This document shows, piece after piece, positions 11,232-20,637 of a stretch of DNA of 64,000 bases. Position numbers and translations under genes: made by a program. The stretch's first letter is position 1. Each line of letters starts with the position of its first letter. The stretch covers positions 230,761-294,760 of the forward strand of contig NZ_JACHIM010000003.1 in NCBI RefSeq assembly GCF_014203215.1, in the 5' to 3' direction. The notes beneath the pieces are model-generated. The model saw only the letters and a program-made list of their open reading frames with translations, did no database searches and had not been told where the DNA came from. Source of the DNA: Bartonella callosciuri (lineage in GTDB: Bacteria; Pseudomonadota; Alphaproteobacteria; Rhizobiales; Rhizobiaceae).

Positions 11232-12394
11232 TCATTGGATTTTGATTGTTCCCTTCATATGGGCGAATGAACCATCTTTTTCCGCAATATTGGTATCGAC
11301 TGTTGCTGTATTCCCGTCTTGAACATGAACGACATTAGAACCTCGTTTTAGGTTCATGCCAGTAAACCATAATACATTTTTGCTGACTTCAATAGCGGTA
11401 TATTCCCCTGTATCTCCGATGCCTTTAAAAGCACCAGATGTTCCTTTAAATGACATGGTCCGGTTAGCATAGAAGTTAAGTTCAAAAACAGCTCCACCAA
11501 AGTTTACTTCTGCTACTTTGCCAATAGGAGGATAAGGATTATTTATATGCCAAGGAGTTTCACCGGTAAAAACTTTTGCTCCAAATTCAAGAGGTTGTTG
11601 ACTAGGAAGTCGGGATATTTTTTCTCCATATCAGAAATAATGCTGGAAGAGTCCTTATGTGAAATGGCAGCATTTTTATAGTCAGTAAGGGATGTTTTTA
11701 CAAAATCAAGCAATGCCGGAGATGTATCATTTTTAATATAGTGTCCAGGAATGACCATTTCTGGTTTCAGTGATTGCATATCCTCAATGCATTTAATCCC
11801 ACAAATCAATATCCTGAATGGTTGATGTATCAGTCATCCAAAGATGTCCGCCGGTCGATACGGAGACGCCGCCAAGTACGGTTTTCAGAGAAGGGATCCA
11901 TAGATAACCGTGTGCTGATCATTTCTATCCTGTCGAATATCGATATCCTGATCTTCAATAATCAATTTATGAGAGGTTACAACATTAGGAATATATAATT
12001 CTTATGAAGCATCAGTTTCCATTGTTTCTTGCCACACATTTCTTTTTGCATCTTTGGTAGCAGAGATTAGATAGGCTATTTGTGCAGTTGATATTATTTG
12101 TGCTTGAGGGACCGCTTTTTTAATTTTATGTAGTCCAAAATAATAATCAGGGTCACTATGTGAGATAAAAATGTATTTTGGATTTTTTGATCATTTCAAC
12201 AAGTTGTTGAGCGTACTTTTTTGAAATTGCGCATCAATGAGTATAGCCTCGTGATTGCCATAAATTAGCGTGGATGTAACAGGAAAAATGGCTTTAGCTC
12301 TAGGATTGAAAGTTTTTAGATTCAATGTGGAGGCTGAAGCTATTGTAGACAAAGTCACTGAAGTGAGAAATAGTGCATTGGCTAATTTTTTCAT
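11232..12394 (-). pseudogene. Metallo-beta-lactamase-fold hydrolase with MoaF-like C-terminus, decayed
   Basis: Fragments of one exported protein read in order on the minus strand. A signal-peptide start (MKKLANALFLTSVTLSTIASA) leads into a metallo-beta-lactamase fold whose metal motif survives as SHSDPDYYFG near 12140-12170. The middle part has KPEMVIPGHY near 11740-11770. The C-terminal beta-barrel-like part has NFGGAVFELNFYANRTMSFKG and GEYTAIEVSKNVLWFTG, resembling MoaF C-terminal domains. Frame changes occur near 12190, around 11950-11800 and near 11570. The substrate is unknown; the family includes many hydrolases. The start has an upstream AGGAGGGCCT ribosome site, so it was probably once expressed. 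Confidence 0.85.
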
Positions 12395-12579
12395 TTGAGG
12401 CCCTCCTAAAGTTACTTACTCTCTACCTATAGAAGTTATCAACTAGGGCCTCAAGTGAATTATTTTTTATTCTTTTTGGCATTTTTCTTGCTTTAGGGGA
12501 TAGAGACTCCTATTAATTCTCGTCTGAAGCTAGTTTGTTTCTCTTAGTAAGCTCTTATTGCTGACTTATAGTATTGAAT

Positions 12580-13566
12580 TTATATTTTAAAACGGTAAAT
12601 TGTTGAACAAAATTCACATGTGACTGAAATATAGTTATTTTCAACCATTTTTTTACGTTCATCAATTGGAAAGCTTTCTAGTATTTCTTTAATTTTTTCA
12701 TGCGAACAAGAACATTGATCCATAAGAGAAATGGGTTTAAAAACTCTGACACCCTTTTCATGGAAAAGACGAAACAATAGCAATTTACTGCCGACTTGGG
12801 GATCGGTCAATTCTGCATTTTCAGTGGTTGCTGTCAGTGCTTTGGCTTCTTGCCATTGGTTTTCAAGTTGGGCACGGGTTTTAGTTACTTCTGGTTTTTT
12901 ATTGGGTTCATGTATTTTATGATGAGACGATGCTTGAGGTAAGAATTGAATCAAAAGTCCTCCTGCTCGCCAGTTTTTCTGTGGTTTGCCTGTTTGGTCG
13001 CGGTTGATCAATATAGCGACTGCTAAACGGATATCGGTGGGTATTTGCTCTGATTGGTCAAAATAGGTACGGGAGGCTTCTTGTAAATTTGATCCATCTA
13101 ATGCAACTATTCCCTGATAGGGCTTTGTGTGTGGACCTTGGTGGATGGTGAAGGCTAAAGTACCTTTTCCGAGAAGTGTTTCTGAAGAGGTTTGATCATT
13201 GGCTATTGCTTGTTTGAGCTTTTCTTCATCAAAACGAGCATACCCGCGTAAACTAGAGGGAGGAGAAAAGTCACACACCAACATCTTAACCGGTCCATTG
13301 GAATGGGTTTGTAAAGTAAATTTTTCCTTAAGTTTTAGGGAGGTTCCAAGTAGAACAGTTAAGACTAAAGCTTCTGCTAGAAGGTAAGAAACTGGTTCAG
13401 GATATTGATGTCTTGTGAGAATAGAATTTAAAGTTTTCCCAAGTTGGACAGCACGTCCACGGATACCCAGTTCTTCGACTTGAAAGGGAGTAACAGTATC
13501 ATCTTCACTTAAGTAGATATTGTTGAGAGAGAATTCATCTGTTGCTTGTTCGCGTTTTTCACTCAT
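12580..13566 (-). CDS. hslO: Redox-regulated chaperone Hsp33
   Basis: Hsp33 is a cytoplasmic holdase switched on by oxidation. All four zinc cysteines are present near the C-terminus: the CSC pair at 285 and 287 and the CEFC pair at 317 and 320. The order of the family, a substrate-binding N-terminal domain followed by the redox switch, is kept over 328 residues. It is the last gene of the leftward argD-argF-hslO set; with argF broken, transcription may still run through from argD. Confidence 0.96.
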   Translation of the reverse strand: MSEKREQATDEFSLNNIYLSEDDTVTPFQVEELGIRGRAVQLGKTLNSILTRHQYPEPVSYLLAEALVLTVLLGTSLKLKEKFTLQTHSNGPVKMLVCDFSPPSSLRGYARFDEEKLKQAIANDQTSSETLLGKGTLAFTIHQGPHTKPYQGIVALDGSNLQEASRTYFDQSEQIPTDIRLAVAILINRDQTGKPQKNWRAGGLLIQFLPQASSHHKIHEPNKKPEVTKTRAQLENQWQEAKALTATTENAELTDPQVGSKLLLFRLFHEKGVRVFKPISLMDQCSCSHEKIKEILESFPIDERKKMVENNYISVTCEFCSTIYRFKI

Positions 13567-13599
13567 ATCTTTGCCTTTTGTATGATTTATTTTAGTAAG

Positions 13600-14524
13600 T
13601 CATTGTGGAGAGAAAAACGTATCTTGTAAACACCAGGAGAGAATTGCTTTTTGGGCAGGAAGACGATTTTCAGCTTTATCAAAAACAACGGAATGCGATC
13701 CATCTATCACGGTATCGACAACTTTTTCACTACGATGAGCAGGAAGGCAATGCATGAAAAGAGCATAGGGTTTGGCTAATTTTATTAAAGCTTCATTGAC
13801 TTGATAAGGCTGAAAAATAGAATGATTGCGGGCACGAAATTCTTGTCCCATGGAAACCCATGTGTCAGTCATAATACAGTCAGCATCTTTAGCAGCTTTT
13901 TGGGGATTATGGGTCAGTGTAATATGAGCCCCTCATTCATGGGCCCAGTATACAAATTTCTCTTGTGGTTCGCAGCCTTTTGGAGTGGCAATGCGCAGAT
14001 GAAAGTCAAAAAGAGTAGCTGCTTCAATTAAGGAATGAAGCACGTTATTGCCATCTCCCATCCACGCAAATATTTTTATTCGCAACTGGTCCACGGTGTT
14101 CTTCATAGGTCAGGATATCTGCTAAAATTTGGCAAGGATGTGTGTCATCTGTGAGGGCATTAATGACAGGAATTTGTGCATATTGTGCCAACTCAAGCAT
14201 CTGGTGATGGAGTGTTGTGCGTAATGTAACAATATCCACAAAACGCGATCAGACGCGTGCTGTGTCAACTATGGTTTTACAATGATCAAGCTGCATCTCT
14301 GAACTCGTTAGCATGATCATCTCTCCACCAAGTTGGTGCGTGCTGATATCGAATGAAATACGGGTTCGTGTGGATGATTTTTAAAAATCATTGCGAGTGT
14401 TTTACCAACAAAAGGTTTTAAACCTTTCCCTGCTATATGCTTTAAGGTTTTTCACATAATAGGTAATAGCGCGTGCTATTGGTGGGATTAAAACGGATAA
14501 GTAGGTGAAGTGGCGAAAGAGCAT
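13600..14524 (-). pseudogene. argF: Ornithine carbamoyltransferase, decayed
   Basis: Remnant of ArgF, which makes citrulline from ornithine and carbamoyl phosphate. Reading leftward across frames, family landmarks appear in order: HFTYLS, the carbamoyl-phosphate site STRTRISFD near 14350, [51 protein letters not shown], and [19 protein letters not shown] near the end. In-frame stops or frame changes lie near 14420-14370, 14250, 14060 and 13935. The C-terminal 90 codons (13600-13872) are still open but lack the first substrate domain, so no active enzyme is expected. It sits between intact argD and hslO. Confidence 0.95.
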
Positions 14525-14527
14525 TTG

Positions 14528-15745
14528 TCAATGTTTATGATACTTACCTTTTTTGTTTATTTGCGAAAGATAAGCAATTGCTTTTTCAATACGGTGCAAG
14601 CTTTCATCTACTTCTTCTTCCTTGATGATAAGGGGAGGCAATAAACGCACTACGTTGTTGTTGGCACCAACACTTAGAACATATTCCTTTTCCAAGGCAT
14701 TCACGACAACATTTGAGGGAACAACACACTGAATACCTAGCATAAGACCAACACCGTGAATTGCACAGATAATATCTGGATAACTATTGAGAATGCTCAA
14801 AAGTCCACTTCTTAGCTTGTTTCCCATGTGCTGAACATGATGGAGAAAGCCTGGTTCTAATATGATATCAAGAACACTATTGCCTACAGCCATCGCAAGA
14901 AGATTGCCTCCAAAAGTTGATCCATGGGTCCCTGGTGTCATACTTTTTGCAGCTTTCTCTGTTGCAAGACAAGCTCCTAACGGAAATCCCCCACCCAGTC
15001 CTTTTGCGAGGGTAAGAATATCAGGTATGATATCACTCCATTCATAAGCAAAAAGCTTTCCTGTTCGTCCAATGCCCGTTTGAACTTCATCCAAAATGAA
15101 TAACAAGTTATTATCATCGCATATTTTGCGCAAAAATCTTAAATATTCGTGAGAGACTGTTCGTATTCCTCCTTCACCCTGAATGGGCTCAATAAGAATG
15201 GCTGCGGTATTTTTATTGATAGCGTTGCGCAAAGCGCTTTCATCACAAAAAGGAACTTGAACAAATCCACCAGCTTTTGGTCCAAAGCCTTCAAGATATT
15301 TTTCATGCCCGGTAGCAGCAAGCGTTGCAAGTGTGCGTCCATGAAATGCACCTTTAAAAGTGATAATTTCAACGCGTGTTGGATACCCAGATGCATAATG
15401 AGTGTGACGAGCAGTTTTAAATGCGCATTCTAGTGCTTCAGCGCCAGAATTGCAGAAAAAAACTTTATCAGCAAAGCTGTTTGCACAAAGCCGTGTGGCA
15501 AGAGCTTCTTGTTCAGGTGATTGAAAAAGATTGGAAATATGCCAAAGTTCTTCAGCTTGTTTCTTGAGGGTTTCAACCAACTTTGGATGTGCGTGGCCTA
15601 ATGCATTGACAGCAATGCCAGATGTCAAATCAAGATAACACTCTCCTTTATCGGAAATAAGCCATACACCACTGCCTTTTTTAAAATGCAAATCACGTCG
15701 AGCAAAGCATTTGTAAAGTGGCTGTATAGCGTTAGCTCTCATCAT
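14528..15745 (-). CDS. argD: Acetylornithine/succinyldiaminopimelate aminotransferase
   Basis: A PLP-dependent class III aminotransferase that makes acetylornithine in arginine synthesis and can also act on succinyl-diaminopimelate. The 405 residues show NSGAEALECAFKTAR (PLP phosphate binding, about 99-113), the LDEVQTGIGRTGK segment, and the catalytic lysine Lys248 in TLAKGLGGGFPLGA. The start is ATG 15745 or the ATG directly after it. The next gene, argF, is destroyed, so if ArgD is still needed its likely role is in the lysine/peptidoglycan (diaminopimelate) branch. That is an inference from context. Confidence 0.95.
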   Translation of the reverse strand: MMRANAIQPLYKCFARRDLHFKKGSGVWLISDKGECYLDLTSGIAVNALGHAHPKLVETLKKQAEELWHISNLFQSPEQEALATRLCANSFADKVFFCNSGAEALECAFKTARHTHYASGYPTRVEIITFKGAFHGRTLATLAATGHEKYLEGFGPKAGGFVQVPFCDESALRNAINKNTAAILIEPIQGEGGIRTVSHEYLRFLRKICDDNNLLFILDEVQTGIGRTGKLFAYEWSDIIPDILTLAKGLGGGFPLGACLATEKAAKSMTPGTHGSTFGGNLLAMAVGNSVLDIILEPGFLHHVQHMGNKLRSGLLSILNSYPDIICAIHGVGLMLGIQCVVPSNVVVNALEKEYVLSVGANNNVVRLLPPLIIKEEEVDESLHRIEKAIAYLSQINKKGKYHKH

Positions 15746-16199
15746 TATTTCCTTTATTTTTTAAACTTTACTGTATAATAAAAAAACAATTTTTAGGTAC
15801 AGATTATTCAGTGTTTCATTACGATCAATTATCGTGTCCACATGATGGATCATTACACTGATTGGTAAAAAGTCAATAAAGGTTTTATAAAGAAGCACTT
15901 GTAGGGAAAAGCCTTAAGAAAAAACAATATTTGGGGCCTATTTTTGATCCGCAAGTTGGGGAAAACATTTTAAATAGGCTCTTTAAGAAGGAAAGACTCT
16001 TGTAATCAAGTCCGTGCATATTGTAGTTTAAATTAGCAAGTGAGATTGTGTTTCAGTTCGTAAATTCTATAGGTTGAATGAGGCTTTTGTGTTCGGGGAG
16101 GATATAAAAGTTTTTCATTGAGCTCATTGAAAACATGATTGAGACATGCGAAGGTGCAACAAGCGTATCTCAATGAGATGATCGAAGTGGAGTGCAGGT
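15746..16199. other. Divergent intergenic region argD/gcrA
   Basis: About 450 bases separating the divergent argD and gcrA starts, so it must hold promoters for both. I could not pick a convincing -35/-10 pair or CtrA-type TTAA-N7-TTAA site by eye. Confidence 0.4.
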
Positions 16200-16730
16200 A
16201 TGAGTTGGACATGTGAACGTGTTGAACTTCTTAAGAAGTTTTGGAGTGAAGGTTTAAGTGCGAGTCAGATTGCAGCTCAGTTGGGTGGAGTCAGCAGAAA
16301 TGCAGTGATCGGTAAAGTGCATCGATTAAAGTTACCAGGACGTGGTAAGATTGCACCAGGGGTGTCGCGTACACAAAAGATACCTGTTAGCCCATCGGCT
16401 CCACCACGTGTGCGTCGCACCCCATCGACAGTAGTACCAACAGATTCTGTGTCTTGCAGTGTTGGAGCAACAGCTTTAAAGATGGAGATTGTGACAGAGG
16501 ATGTGACAGAAACGAATATGCCTACGAAATCAAATGTCGTTGTGCCTATATCACGTCAGCTCAATCTTTTACAATTGAGTGAAAATACATGCAGATGGCC
16601 CGTTGGAGATCCTTTGTCATCAGACTTTCATTTTTGTGGTGCTGATGCTGGTGAAAATAATCCCTACTGTGCCTTTCATGCTAAAATAGCATTTCAGCCA
16701 ATATCTGAAAGACGGCGGATAAGAATATAA
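16200..16730 (+). CDS. gcrA: Cell cycle regulator GcrA
   Basis: GcrA is an alphaproteobacterial transcription factor that binds sigma70-RNA polymerase and acts at methylated GANTC promoters, together with CcrM and CtrA. The N-terminus MSWTCERVELLKKFWSEG-LSASQIAAQLG-VSRNAVIGKVHRL is the diagnostic DNA-binding region (residues 1-45). A low-complexity middle follows (about 50-120), then the conserved C-terminal Cys-rich segment with CRWPVGDP, FCG and YCAFH. The 176 residues are normal. The ATG at 16200 follows a GGAG about eight bases upstream. It is a single gene, divergent from argD. Confidence 0.96.
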   Translation: MSWTCERVELLKKFWSEGLSASQIAAQLGGVSRNAVIGKVHRLKLPGRGKIAPGVSRTQKIPVSPSAPPRVRRTPSTVVPTDSVSCSVGATALKMEIVTEDVTETNMPTKSNVVVPISRQLNLLQLSENTCRWPVGDPLSSDFHFCGADAGENNPYCAFHAKIAFQPISERRRIRI

Positions 16731-17278
16731 TAAGGGTAATCTCTCTTGATCTTTTGTACAATATCATTGAGTTTAAGCTTAATGTATAAGCTATTATGAG
16801 AAAAAAATTGTAAAGTTAGAGCTTTTAATAAATATAGAACCCCTTTTTATCAGAAGACTTATTCAAGTGGTATTTTTTCGTATTATTACATAGTCATGTG
16901 TCATAAGGGGGCAAATTGTTATCTACTTTCACACACACTCTTAATTAAGTTTTACGGGCTTCCAAAACTTCTATAGCAATATCTTTTAAAAAGTGGAGAT
17001 TTGTGTAGAGTCTCGCATTTTTGTGTTTTTGAATGGGGATGTTTCTCGTGAAGAACAGCACTCACTTTTCAGCTAAGCACTTGTTTTAAAGATCTCTTTC
17101 TTAGCTCTTAATTTCATCACTTATGAAAGTGGTATAGTGCAAAATTCATGGAGCATACCCATTTTTACGCTTATGAAAATACAAGTTAGCACTGTCATTA
17201 TATTTCTCATTTTCCAACATTACGCTTGCTTTTAAGAGAATTCATAAGAAATATATTGAGTCTTTTTCTAAACGATTT

Positions 17279-17287
17279 TTATCCACA
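17279..17287 (+). promoter_or_regulatory. DnaA-box-like site
   Basis: TTATCCACA matches the DnaA box consensus exactly. It stands alone in a non-coding stretch, so it may be chance or a titration site. Confidence 0.35.
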
Positions 17288-17344
17288 CATCGCCTTTTTG
17301 TGACATGTAGCAAGCATTTTAAATGATTCATTATCAAGAGCTTG

Positions 17345-17374
17345 AAATGAGACAATCTAATTGTGGTCTCATTT
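17345..17374. terminator. Hairpin downstream of ccmG
   Basis: AAATGAGAC at 17345-17353 pairs exactly with GTCTCATTT at 17366-17374 over a 12-base loop. It lies just after the 3' end of the leftward ccm operon. The T-run is short on either strand, so it is at best a weak terminator. Confidence 0.45.
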
Positions 17375-17410
17375 AATTAATAGAGGGAACTAATAAATTA
17401 CTTTTATGAA

Positions 17411-18010
17411 TCAATCTATTGAAGTTTTTGTCATGATCGCTTTTTCGATTTTTGGCAGGATTTTTTCCTGGTAAATTTGCCATGTTAAAGGGCCAACATG
17501 TTTGGCAATAATAATGCTTTCTTTATTCAAAAGAAAAGTTTCTGGTGGTCCATAGACTCCCCAGTTAATAGCTGTATGACCTGAAATATCAAAGCCAATC
17601 ACTTTAAAAGGATTCCCAAAACTATTCAGAAAGCGTTGGGCATTTTCTTGGCTATCCTTATAATTAATGCCAATAAGATCAAAACGTTGATCTTGTGCAA
17701 TTTTCATGAGAAGTGAATGCTCTTCGCGACAGGAAAAACACCAAGATCCCCAAAAATTGACCAATGTTATGCGTCCTTTAAACTGTTCCGAATTTAAATA
17801 GTTTTTATTGCCTAGTAAGGGAAGATTGATTTTGGGAGCCGGTTTTTCAACGAATGTGCTTGGAAGAAGAGAAGTATCATTGGGGTGTTTATTATCTATA
17901 AAGTAGAAGAAAAGTATAATGAGAAGAAGAAAAAACACAAATGGTCCAAAAAGACCAAACATAACGAATAAAGATATGTTTTTTTTAGGTTTTTGAAGGG
18001 TGGTTTTCAT
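17411..18010 (-). CDS. ccmG: Cytochrome c biogenesis thioredoxin CcmG/DsbE
   Basis: A membrane-anchored periplasmic thioredoxin that reduces the heme-binding cysteines of apocytochrome c. One N-terminal membrane segment (about 14-37) precedes a thioredoxin fold with the active site WCFSC (Cys91 and Cys94) in NFWGSWCFSCREEH. Family landmarks GVYGPPETFL and a C-terminal HVGPLTWQ are present. At 199 residues it is the usual size. The start overlaps the end of ccmD by 26 bases, and it is the last gene of the ccmABCDG operon. Confidence 0.95.
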   Translation of the reverse strand: MKTTLQKPKKNISLFVMFGLFGPFVFFLLLIILFFYFIDNKHPNDTSLLPSTFVEKPAPKINLPLLGNKNYLNSEQFKGRITLVNFWGSWCFSCREEHSLLMKIAQDQRFDLIGINYKDSQENAQRFLNSFGNPFKVIGFDISGHTAINWGVYGPPETFLLNKESIIIAKHVGPLTWQIYQEKILPKIEKAIMTKTSID

Positions 18011-18236
18011 TATATTTTCCTTTCCGAAAGAGCTCTTTTTTGTTCAGCTGTTGTAGGATTTTCTTTTGATAGAAAGCTTTACACAGGATGTGCCCAATAA
18101 GACAAAGAAGGGAGATGGCGGAAAATATATAGCTCAAAATAACAATTTGTTCATGATGAAGAGTACCGAGGAAAAAGTCAATTTGCTTAGAGAGATTTCC
18201 TAAAAGTCCGCTGTGGGTGCTGTTTAAATCGAACAT
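17985..18236 (-). CDS. ccmD: Heme exporter protein CcmD
   Basis: An 83-residue protein with one central membrane helix (about 30-52) and a basic C-terminal tail, which fits CcmD, the small partner that helps release holo-CcmE from the CcmABC complex. CcmD is poorly conserved in sequence; the call rests on position and topology. It overlaps ccmC upstream by 13 bases and ccmG downstream by 26, indicating translational coupling. It is somewhat longer than the usual 50-70 residues. Confidence 0.85.
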   Translation of the reverse strand: MFDLNSTHSGLLGNLSKQIDFFLGTLHHEQIVILSYIFSAISLLCLIGHILCKAFYQKKILQQLNKKELFRKGKYNENHPSKT

Positions 18237-19039
18237 GATGAAGAGTCCTTATGTTCTGCACGACGGGCTTTTTCGATCTGAAGTATTTGGATATGACGGC
18301 TATTGATCTCGTTACGCATAACCATCAAATAGACCAAAATAAACATAAGGCTAAAACAAAGTATCATTGTTATAAGGGGCCATAACATAGCGTGTTCGAT
18401 TGTTGGGCCTCCTTTGCGCAAAAGCGATGCTGATTGATGCAGTGTATTCCACCAATTAACGGAAAATTTTATAATGGGGATATTTACAAGCCCAACGAGT
18501 GTGAGGATTGCTGTTGCGCGTGCAGCTTTTGCTTGATTATTAAAAGCGCGTGCGAGCATGACAATGGCAAGATAGATGAAAAACAAGATCAAAACTGATG
18601 TGAGTCGTGCATCCCATACCCACCATGTTCCCCATGTTGGGCGTCCCCAAAGAGAACCTGTGATCAAGGATAGAGCTGTAAAAACTGCTCCGATGGGTGC
18701 ACCACATTTGAGTGCCACATCAGCAAGATGGTACTTCCAAATCAAACTTCCTAAAGCAGCAACACTTATTATGATATAACAAAATGTAGAGAGCCACGCG
18801 AATGGCACATGAATATACATAATCTTGACGGTCATACCTTGTTGATAGTCATCAGGAGAACGTATAATTAGAATAAGTCCTAAAATAAGAAGGCACAATG
18901 TTATACCAGTTAACCAAGGCAAGGCGACACTGCTTATTTTCATAAAACGGGTTAAACTGGCTGGGAGTGATCTCATTTCATGTATGTGGGATGTTTCATT
19001 CATGAGATCTATAATAGGCAGAGTTTCGCTGTGCGGCAA
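18224..19039 (-). CDS. ccmC: Heme transporter/handling protein CcmC
   Basis: CcmC binds heme at its periplasmic face and helps load it onto CcmE. The 271 residues hold six predicted membrane helices. The tryptophan-rich heme-handling motif reads WGTWWVWDARLTS, and the flanking conserved histidine regions are MYIHVPFAWLS and SVNWWNTLHQ. The first 35 residues before the first helix are longer than in many relatives. It lies between ccmB (7-base gap) and ccmD (overlap). Confidence 0.96.
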   Translation of the reverse strand: MPHSETLPIIDLMNETSHIHEMRSLPASLTRFMKISSVALPWLTGITLCLLILGLILIIRSPDDYQQGMTVKIMYIHVPFAWLSTFCYIIISVAALGSLIWKYHLADVALKCGAPIGAVFTALSLITGSLWGRPTWGTWWVWDARLTSVLILFFIYLAIVMLARAFNNQAKAARATAILTLVGLVNIPIIKFSVNWWNTLHQSASLLRKGGPTIEHAMLWPLITMILCFSLMFILVYLMVMRNEINSRHIQILQIEKARRAEHKDSSSCSI

Positions 19040-19046
19040 TCATCTT

Positions 19047-19715
19047 TTACTCTTCTAATAAAAACTTGAGTGTTATAGCGGCAATAAAAGAGCTAAAAAT
19101 ACTCAAAAGAAGCGATAAAGCAATAAGAAGAGTCAAGGAAGAGAGAAAAGAAATATTTGGGTTTGTTGGAGCTGTCGCAGCTGAAACACCAAAAATCATG
19201 ATTGGAATGATCCATGGTAAGATGATAATAAAAATGAGAAGAGTACTATGTAACAATGACGTTGCAAGGGCAGCCCCTATAGCGCCAATGAAAATAATGG
19301 CAGGTGTTCCGCATAAGAGGGTGAGTATTGTTGTAAAAGTTATCGTGGCATCTAAATGGAGCATGAATGCTAAAATAGGAGTAACAAAAATAAGAGGAAG
19401 CATCGTCCCCACCCAATGGGCAAGGCATTTGGTAAATACAATCAGTATGAAACTTTGTCTTTGTCCAGAGAGAATAAATTGGTCAAGACTTCCATCATCG
19501 CGATCGGTTTGAAAAAGTTTATTCAAATTGAGAAGTCCTGCGAGAAGAGCTCCAAACCATAATATACCTGGACCTATTTGTGCGAGAATTTTAGGATCTG
19601 GCCCGATGGTGAAGGGGGTTATTATAGTAATAGCGATGAAAAACAAAAGTCCTGTTAACGAAGAGGATTGTGGCGCTAAGGTTAATCGCAGATCACGCCA
19701 GAACAGTGCTTTCAT
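19047..19715 (-). CDS. ccmB: Heme exporter ABC permease CcmB
   Basis: Membrane subunit of the CcmAB ATPase, which drives release of holo-CcmE. The 222 residues form six hydrophobic segments. The N-terminus FWRDLRLTL and the loop FQTDRDDGSLDQFILSG are CcmB signatures. Its start overlaps the ccmA stop by four bases (ATGA), typical coupling. Confidence 0.96.
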   Translation of the reverse strand: MKALFWRDLRLTLAPQSSSLTGLLFFIAITIITPFTIGPDPKILAQIGPGILWFGALLAGLLNLNKLFQTDRDDGSLDQFILSGQRQSFILIVFTKCLAHWVGTMLPLIFVTPILAFMLHLDATITFTTILTLLCGTPAIIFIGAIGAALATSLLHSTLLIFIIILPWIIPIMIFGVSAATAPTNPNISFLSSLTLLIALSLLLSIFSSFIAAITLKFLLEE

Positions 19716-20338
19716 GTTTCTCTCTCCTGGGGTGATGAAAATTTTTCTAGAGCGATTTTATGATTTTCTGGAATGCCAAGGGGGGTATGCGTGGCAGCGA
19801 TAATTATACCGCCTTGGTTGAGATGGCGCTGGAAAATATTGACAACGATAGTTTGAGCATGGCTATCCAGTCCAGACATTGGTTCATCTAAAATCCAAAT
19901 AGGACGATGGGAGAGTAAAAGGCGAGCGATGGCTACACGTCTTTTTTGCCCAGTTGACAGAATATTAAAGGGTAAATTTTCAAGATCAGAAAGACCAATA
20001 TCGGCAAGGGCTTCATGCGGAGAGCGCAGATGTTGTCCATAAAATGCCGACCAAAATTGTAGATTATCCAGAACGGATAAAAGAGGTTTCATGGCATTTT
20101 GTGTGCAAAGGTAATGACATGCCGTTGCTACAGGATAAGTTTGTTCATGGTCTTTAAGACTTACATGGCCTTCGGCAGCTTCAAAAAGACCAGTGATGAT
20201 TCGTAGTAATGTAGATTTTCCGATTCCATTTGGTCCTGTGATTGTCATAAGTTGCTGTGGGAATAAACAAAAAGAAAGACCTTGGAACAGCACTTTTTCA
20301 TTTCTGTAAGCCGCCAAATCTTCGCCTGATAACACCAT
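19712..20338 (-). CDS. ccmA: Heme exporter ABC ATPase CcmA
   Basis: ATPase of the CcmABCD complex. It has Walker A GPNGIGKST, an ABC signature LSTGQKRRVAIARL and Walker B IWILDEPMSGLD. I use ATG 20338 (208 residues), which gives the normal length; a GTG at 20398 would add 20 residues with no family similarity. First gene of ccmABCDG and divergent from acnA, a standard rhizobial arrangement. The other maturation genes (ccmE, ccmF, ccmH, ccmI) are not in this window. Confidence 0.95.
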   Translation of the reverse strand: MVLSGEDLAAYRNEKVLFQGLSFCLFPQQLMTITGPNGIGKSTLLRIITGLFEAAEGHVSLKDHEQTYPVATACHYLCTQNAMKPLLSVLDNLQFWSAFYGQHLRSPHEALADIGLSDLENLPFNILSTGQKRRVAIARLLLSHRPIWILDEPMSGLDSHAQTIVVNIFQRHLNQGGIIIAATHTPLGIPENHKIALEKFSSPQERET

Positions 20339-20637
20339 GTGATTGCCTGTTTTGCATTTATTTTTATAATCTTTATTGCATTCTAGGATAAAAAACACGT
20401 TTTTTATGCAATTGTACCTAGAATAGTTCTAACAATAGTTCTATAAGCTATGTGTTACATCAATATCGGATGTAGAATGGTTTTTAGCGCTGGTTTCCGA
20501 ATTTGCCGATGAGAAAGGTGGAGGGGGAAGTGAATGGCGAAGGTGGTTGCATCTGCGCTCAAGCTGCGACCTTGATTCGTGGTTTGTGTTGTTCATTCCG
20601 GGAAATTGAGTGGTTTGTAGTATGAGGGTGGACGGTT

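Larger units (their letters stand above)
16731..17410. other. Intergenic region between gcrA and ccmG
   Basis: About 680 bases between two convergent genes with no gene I recognise. It contains one perfect-consensus DnaA box (17279-17287) and a hairpin (17345-17374), listed separately. Confidence 0.5.

Noticed and set aside
132..14524. Explaining ilvD and argF frameshifts as sequencing errors
   Set aside because: Long genes between and beside them (mutS, maeB, hslO, argD) are fully open, while these carry many lesions each, so decay is the better explanation.
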